A stretch of 8,647 bases of DNA. Source: an uncultured Anaerolineae bacterium. GTDB lineage: Bacteria > Chloroflexota > Anaerolineae > Anaerolineales > Villigracilaceae. Position 1 is the stretch's first letter. Every line of letters starts with the position of its first letter. The stretch lies in contig CAIRYE010000113.1 in assembly GCA_903882765.1 (NCBI GenBank), positions 1 through 8,647 on the forward strand, given 5' to 3'. The notes beneath the pieces are model-generated. The model saw only the letters and a list, made by a program, of their open reading frames with translations. It ran no database searches and was not told the DNA's origin. Of the stretch, positions 5,843 to 8,647 are shown piece after piece. The position numbers were made by a program, and so were the translations under genes.

Positions 5843-6832
5843 ATGCAAACCAATTTCCGTGGTCGTGACTTCATCGGTGATCTCGATTTCACCAAAGAAG
5901 AAGTCGATACAGTATTAGAAGTAGCTTGGGACCTCAAGAAAAAACGAGCCCTTGGTGAACCTCACCCCTACCTTCGTGACAAAGTTTTAGCCATGCTGTT
6001 CTTCTTCTCATCCACCCGTACTCGCGGCTCTTTTGAAGCTGGTATGGCTCAACTCGGTGGTCATGGTGCTTTCATTGATAGCAATACCACCCAGATCTCC
6101 CACGGCGATACCCCTACTGAAATCGGCGAGATCTATGGCCGATATTTCGATGGCATCGCTATTCGCCATTGTGATTTTGGTGATGGCAATAAATACCTCA
6201 ATGACGTTGCTAAATCCAGCCGCACCCCAGTGTTGAACATGCAATGCGATATTTACCACCCCTTCCAGTGCTTGGCCGACCTTATGACCATTCAGGAAAA
6301 GAAGGGCAAAGACCTTCGCAAGAAGAAGATCGTTGTTTCCTGGGCTTACGCCGCTTCCTACCTCAAACCAATTTCGGTTCCCCAATCCCTCATCCTTCAG
6401 ATGCCCCGCTTCGGAATGGATGTAACTTTGGCTTACCCCCCTGAATTCCCCCTTATGCCTGATATTGTTGCCCAGGCTAAGGAACAGGCTGAGCTCGCTG
6501 GTACCAAATTCGAGATCATCGACACCAAAGACGGCATGAAAGCCGCTTGCGAAGATGCCGACGTGATCTACGCCAAATCTTGGGGCCCCTTGCTCACCAC
6601 AACCGATAAGGTTGAAGGCAAACGCTTACAGGATATGTACAAGAATTGGATCATGGATGACGACAAGCTAAGCGTTGCCAAACGTGATGCTATCTATATG
6701 CACCCACTTCCCGCTGATCGTGATGTTGAAGTGACCAGCAAAGTTCTCGATGGTCCCAACAGCGTAGTATTTGATCAGGCCGAAAATCGCTTGCATGCTC
6801 AGAAGGCCGTTATGGCCTTGACAATGGCCTAG
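5843..6832 (+). CDS. ygeW: YgeW-type knotted carbamoyltransferase
   Basis: This 329-residue member of the aspartate/ornithine carbamoyltransferase superfamily should interconvert carbamoyl phosphate plus an amine with a ureido compound plus phosphate. Carbamoyl-phosphate binding motifs are present: SSTRTR (56-61), HPFQ (139-142) and HPLP (287-290). The segment KKIVVSWAYAASYLKPISVPQSLILQMPRFGMDVTLAYPP (161-200) is the WAY...P...VP block of the knotted subfamily (YgeW, acetyl- and succinylornithine carbamoyltransferases), not of ordinary OTC or ATC. Further YgeW-like stretches are ISHGDTPTEIGEIYGRY (85-101) and LNMQCDIYHP (131-140). It is clearly shorter than E. coli YgeW, mainly between KSWGPL and the HPLP motif and at the N-terminus. 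Following a YgeY homologue and preceding carbamate kinase, it most likely runs in the catabolic direction, releasing carbamoyl phosphate. The amine substrate is unknown. The last part of the gene is 11 bases from the next start, indicating coupled translation. Confidence 0.88.
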   Translation: MQTNFRGRDFIGDLDFTKEEVDTVLEVAWDLKKKRALGEPHPYLRDKVLAMLFFFSSTRTRGSFEAGMAQLGGHGAFIDSNTTQISHGDTPTEIGEIYGRYFDGIAIRHCDFGDGNKYLNDVAKSSRTPVLNMQCDIYHPFQCLADLMTIQEKKGKDLRKKKIVVSWAYAASYLKPISVPQSLILQMPRFGMDVTLAYPPEFPLMPDIVAQAKEQAELAGTKFEIIDTKDGMKAACEDADVIYAKSWGPLLTTTDKVEGKRLQDMYKNWIMDDDKLSVAKRDAIYMHPLPADRDVEVTSKVLDGPNSVVFDQAENRLHAQKAVMALTMA

Positions 6833-6835
6833 GAG
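6831..6835 (+). promoter_or_regulatory. Ribosome binding site overlapping the carbamoyltransferase stop codon
   Basis: AGGAG shares two bases with the TAG stop (6830-6832) of the carbamoyltransferase gene and lies 8 bases before the carbamate kinase ATG. This arrangement favours translational coupling, giving matched amounts of the two enzymes that make and use carbamoyl phosphate. Confidence 0.7.
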
Positions 6836-6843
6836 TAAAAAGA

Positions 6844-7806
6844 ATGGCTCGTAATAAACTTGCAGTGATCGCGATCGGTGGTAACTCACTGATCCTTGAT
6901 GAAAAACACGTTCGCGTTGAAGACCAATATGTGGCAGCCAAAGAAACCGCTGTTCATATTGCCGACCTAGTTGAACAAGGTTGGGAAGTCGCAATTGGAC
7001 ATGGTAATGGCCCGCAGGTTGGTTTTATCCTGCGAAGATCTGAGATCGCCGCAAAAACCGAAGGAATGCATGAAGTTCCGCTGGATGTTTGCGGTGCTGA
7101 TAGCCAAGGCGCGATCGGTTACGCTCTTCAGCAAAACCTGCAGAACATTCTCTACCAGCGCAACATCAAGAAAAAAGTTGTTACGGTCATTACACAAACT
7201 CTGGTAGACAAAGCAGATCCAGCTTTTAAGAGCCCAAGCAAACCAATCGGCAGCTTTATGAACAAAGAAGAAGCCGATCGCAGAGTCTCTGAACAAGGTT
7301 GGAGTGTTGTTGAAGACGCCGGCCGTGGTTACAGGCGTGTAGTGGCTTCGCCCTTGCCAAAAGAGATCGTTGAATTAGAAACAGTGGAAACATTGATCGA
7401 TAAGGGTATCGTTACCATCACTGTTGGTGGTGGCGGTATTCCCGTGGTCGATCCCGGTGATGGAAACTACGCCGGCATTGCCGCAGTCATCGATAAGGAC
7501 TATGCCACCTCCCTGTTAGCTCAAAAATTGGAAGCTGAACTCTTCATCATTTCCACCGCGGTGGAAAAAGTGGCGATCAATTTTGGAAAGCCAGATCAAA
7601 AATGGCTTGATCAAATTACCCTTTCCGAAGCTAAAGCATATCTTGCTGAAGGAATTCACTTCGCAAAAGGCTCAATGGCACCCAAGGTTCAGGCAATTAT
7701 CTGGTATCTTGAGAACAACCCTAAAGGGAAAGCCCTCATCACCAATCCACCAAACATCGGTAGAGCCCTCAAAGGCGAAACCGGCACATGGATCGTTCAA
7801 GATTAG
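6844..7806 (+). CDS. arcC: Carbamate kinase (ArcC/YqeA type)
   Basis: The 320-residue protein has the full length and motif set of carbamate kinase, which transfers phosphate from carbamoyl phosphate to ADP and leaves carbamate, which falls apart to ammonia and CO2. Visible landmarks are IGGNSL (11-16), GHGNGPQVG (52-60), VDKADPAF (121-128), KPIGSFM (133-139), GRGYRRVVASP (160-170), GGGGIPVV (195-202), AVIDKDYATSLLA (214-226) and the FAKGSMAPKV signature (273-282). As last gene of the operon it is the step that conserves energy as ATP. In arginine fermentation the enzyme pairs with ornithine carbamoyltransferase and arginine deiminase; here no arcA is present and the partner is a YgeW-type enzyme. 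That matches the E. coli yqeA setting rather than the arc setting. The start is supported by AGGAG 8 bases upstream. An intrinsic terminator follows 11 bases after the stop. Confidence 0.95.
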   Translation: MARNKLAVIAIGGNSLILDEKHVRVEDQYVAAKETAVHIADLVEQGWEVAIGHGNGPQVGFILRRSEIAAKTEGMHEVPLDVCGADSQGAIGYALQQNLQNILYQRNIKKKVVTVITQTLVDKADPAFKSPSKPIGSFMNKEEADRRVSEQGWSVVEDAGRGYRRVVASPLPKEIVELETVETLIDKGIVTITVGGGGIPVVDPGDGNYAGIAAVIDKDYATSLLAQKLEAELFIISTAVEKVAINFGKPDQKWLDQITLSEAKAYLAEGIHFAKGSMAPKVQAIIWYLENNPKGKALITNPPNIGRALKGETGTWIVQD

Positions 7807-7817
7807 GTTTTCGAACC

Positions 7818-7852
7818 AAAACTCCCTTGCTAAACACAAGGGAGTTTTTCTT
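7818..7852 (+). terminator. Intrinsic terminator of the operon
   Basis: A 12-base perfect stem, AAAACTCCCTTG (7818-7829) with its complement at 7837-7848, encloses a 7-base loop (7830-7836) and runs into a T-rich tail (TTTTTCTTT). It ends the plus-strand operon. On the minus strand the same stem ends in four Ts, so it may also stop the convergent gene whose stop codon is at 7872-7870. Confidence 0.9.
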
Positions 7853-7869
7853 TGTTAAAAATGGAAAAA

Positions 7870-8647
7870 TTATTTGCAAAAAGCCGTGCCGATCCACTCT
7901 TTATCCGATGGATCTTTGGCGGCGGTGACTAATTGAGTGCAGGCCTGTTTTTGAATATAGGGACTTTCTGCCAAAATACTGACGTAAGGTTTCAGTTTTT
8001 CGGTTTTTCCAAGTGTGGCGTATGCCTGTAGCAACGGCAGCCACTCCACTTTATCGGATGGATAATAACCTTCGCCGAGGGATTTTTCATACAAATCAAT
8101 CACTTTTTGCCAATCACCATGTTGCCTCGCTAGGGAAGCCTTTTGATAGGTAAAGCACCAACCATGTTGTGGTTCAGCGCCGAGGAAAGATTGCGGCACT
8201 ATCACCTCTTTCACATCATCTAGGGAGATAGTTGAGATCTTAGAAGCAGTTGCTACCAAAGCGATCTCGGGGCGATCTCCTTCGGATAATTCAGGAGCCT
8301 CGCCGTCAAGAACACGAACACAAGCATTGGCAGCCGACTGTGTAAGAACAAGGACGTTGTTGAGGTCAGCGGAAGTAACATTTCCGCGCCGAACCTGGGT
8401 GACTGCCCCCTTGCCGACCAATACCTTTAGCATATTTTCCTGATTGAGTACAAGAGCATTGATAGGAACGATTACCTCAGCGCCACTTTGTTTTTCAGGT
8501 GAATAGATAAGATTCGCCGGACCCCAAATAAAATAGTCCTCCTGAATAGCGCTCGCAGGATAATCCGCTAGCAGAGTTGTAGGAGTATCAAATCCGGGCA
8601 CCCGCCAAGCTACTTGCCACCAAAAATTGCGAGTAGCGGCCGTCTCC
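7870..8647 (-). CDS. C-terminal part of a probable large membrane protein with TPR-like tail (partial, runs off right edge)
   Basis: The frame is open from the right edge of the window to a TAA at 7872-7870, giving 258 visible residues and no start codon in view. A GTG at 8601 could be read as a start, but the coding pattern continues upstream of it (ETAATRNFWWQVAWRVPGFD), so the gene is truncated by the window. The stretch PGFDTPTTLLADYPASAIQEDYFIWGPANLIYSPEKQSG resembles the extracytoplasmic part of large membrane proteins or glycosyltransferase-like proteins seen in Chloroflexota; this is recalled similarity, not a search result. The last 110 residues or so (HGWCFTYQKASLARQHGDWQKVIDLYEKSLGEGYYPSDKVEWLPLLQAYATLGKTEKLKPYV) form helix pairs with the spacing of TPR repeats. 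No transmembrane segment lies in the visible part. Function is unknown. It converges on the carbamate kinase operon and shares its terminator region. Confidence 0.75.
   Translation of the reverse strand, partial: ETAATRNFWWQVAWRVPGFDTPTTLLADYPASAIQEDYFIWGPANLIYSPEKQSGAEVIVPINALVLNQENMLKVLVGKGAVTQVRRGNVTSADLNNVLVLTQSAANACVRVLDGEAPELSEGDRPEIALVATASKISTISLDDVKEVIVPQSFLGAEPQHGWCFTYQKASLARQHGDWQKVIDLYEKSLGEGYYPSDKVEWLPLLQAYATLGKTEKLKPYVSILAESPYIQKQACTQLVTAAKDPSDKEWIGTAFCK

Noticed and set aside
6803..6819. Short inverted repeat AAGGCC/GGCCTT near the end of the carbamoyltransferase gene
   Set aside because: The 6-base stem lies within coding sequence (KAVMAL), has no T-tract, and is followed by a tightly coupled gene, so it is unlikely to be a terminator or attenuator.
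5843..7806. Arginine deiminase (arc) fermentation operon
   Set aside because: Carbamate kinase and a carbamoyltransferase are present, but there is no arginine deiminase or arginine/ornithine antiporter, and the transferase has the knotted YgeW-type block rather than that of ordinary ornithine carbamoyltransferase.
7806..7817. Small GGTT-TTCG-AACC hairpin just after the carbamate kinase stop codon
   Set aside because: The four-base stem is too short to matter next to the 12-base terminator stem that begins at 7818.

Overview
The window looks like a chromosomal segment of a free-living, probably anaerobic bacterium with moderate GC content. The protein families and the style of the two edge genes suggest a Chloroflexota (Anaerolineae-like) genome. 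This is an inference from recognised protein character only, because there is no rRNA or other phylogenetic marker here. No tRNA, insertion sequence, CRISPR array or phage gene is visible.

Layout. The left end (1-1374, minus strand) holds a two-gene unit: a TIGR01777-type NAD(P)-binding epimerase-like protein, followed 23 bases later by a small membrane protein with a PH-like tail that runs off the left edge. A short divergent promoter region (about 1375-1465) separates it from a plus-strand EamA/DMT-type transporter (1466-2338).

The centre (2340-7855) is a self-contained plus-strand operon of five genes: an 8-oxoguanine deaminase-like amidohydrolase, a GntR/HutC-type regulator with a UTRA domain, a YgeY-type M20 metallohydrolase, a YgeW-type knotted carbamoyltransferase, and a carbamate kinase. 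A sigma70-like promoter precedes it, with a perfect 21-base palindrome lying across the -10 box. A strong intrinsic terminator ends it. Convergent to the operon, a minus-strand gene (7870 to the right edge) encodes the C-terminal part of what is probably a large membrane protein, with a TPR-like tail.

How the central genes may work together (inference). The deaminase would make urate from 8-oxoguanine, or deaminate a related purine. The M20 hydrolase would open or trim a ureido or amide intermediate. The YgeW-type enzyme would phosphorolyse a carbamoylated amine to carbamoyl phosphate. Carbamate kinase would then turn carbamoyl phosphate plus ADP into ATP, ammonia and CO2. This is a reduced form of the E. 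coli yge/yqe/ssnA region and of the gut-anaerobe purine-degradation clusters. It lacks ygeX, hyuA, ygfK and xdhD homologues within the window, carries its own GntR regulator, and is the most interesting content here.
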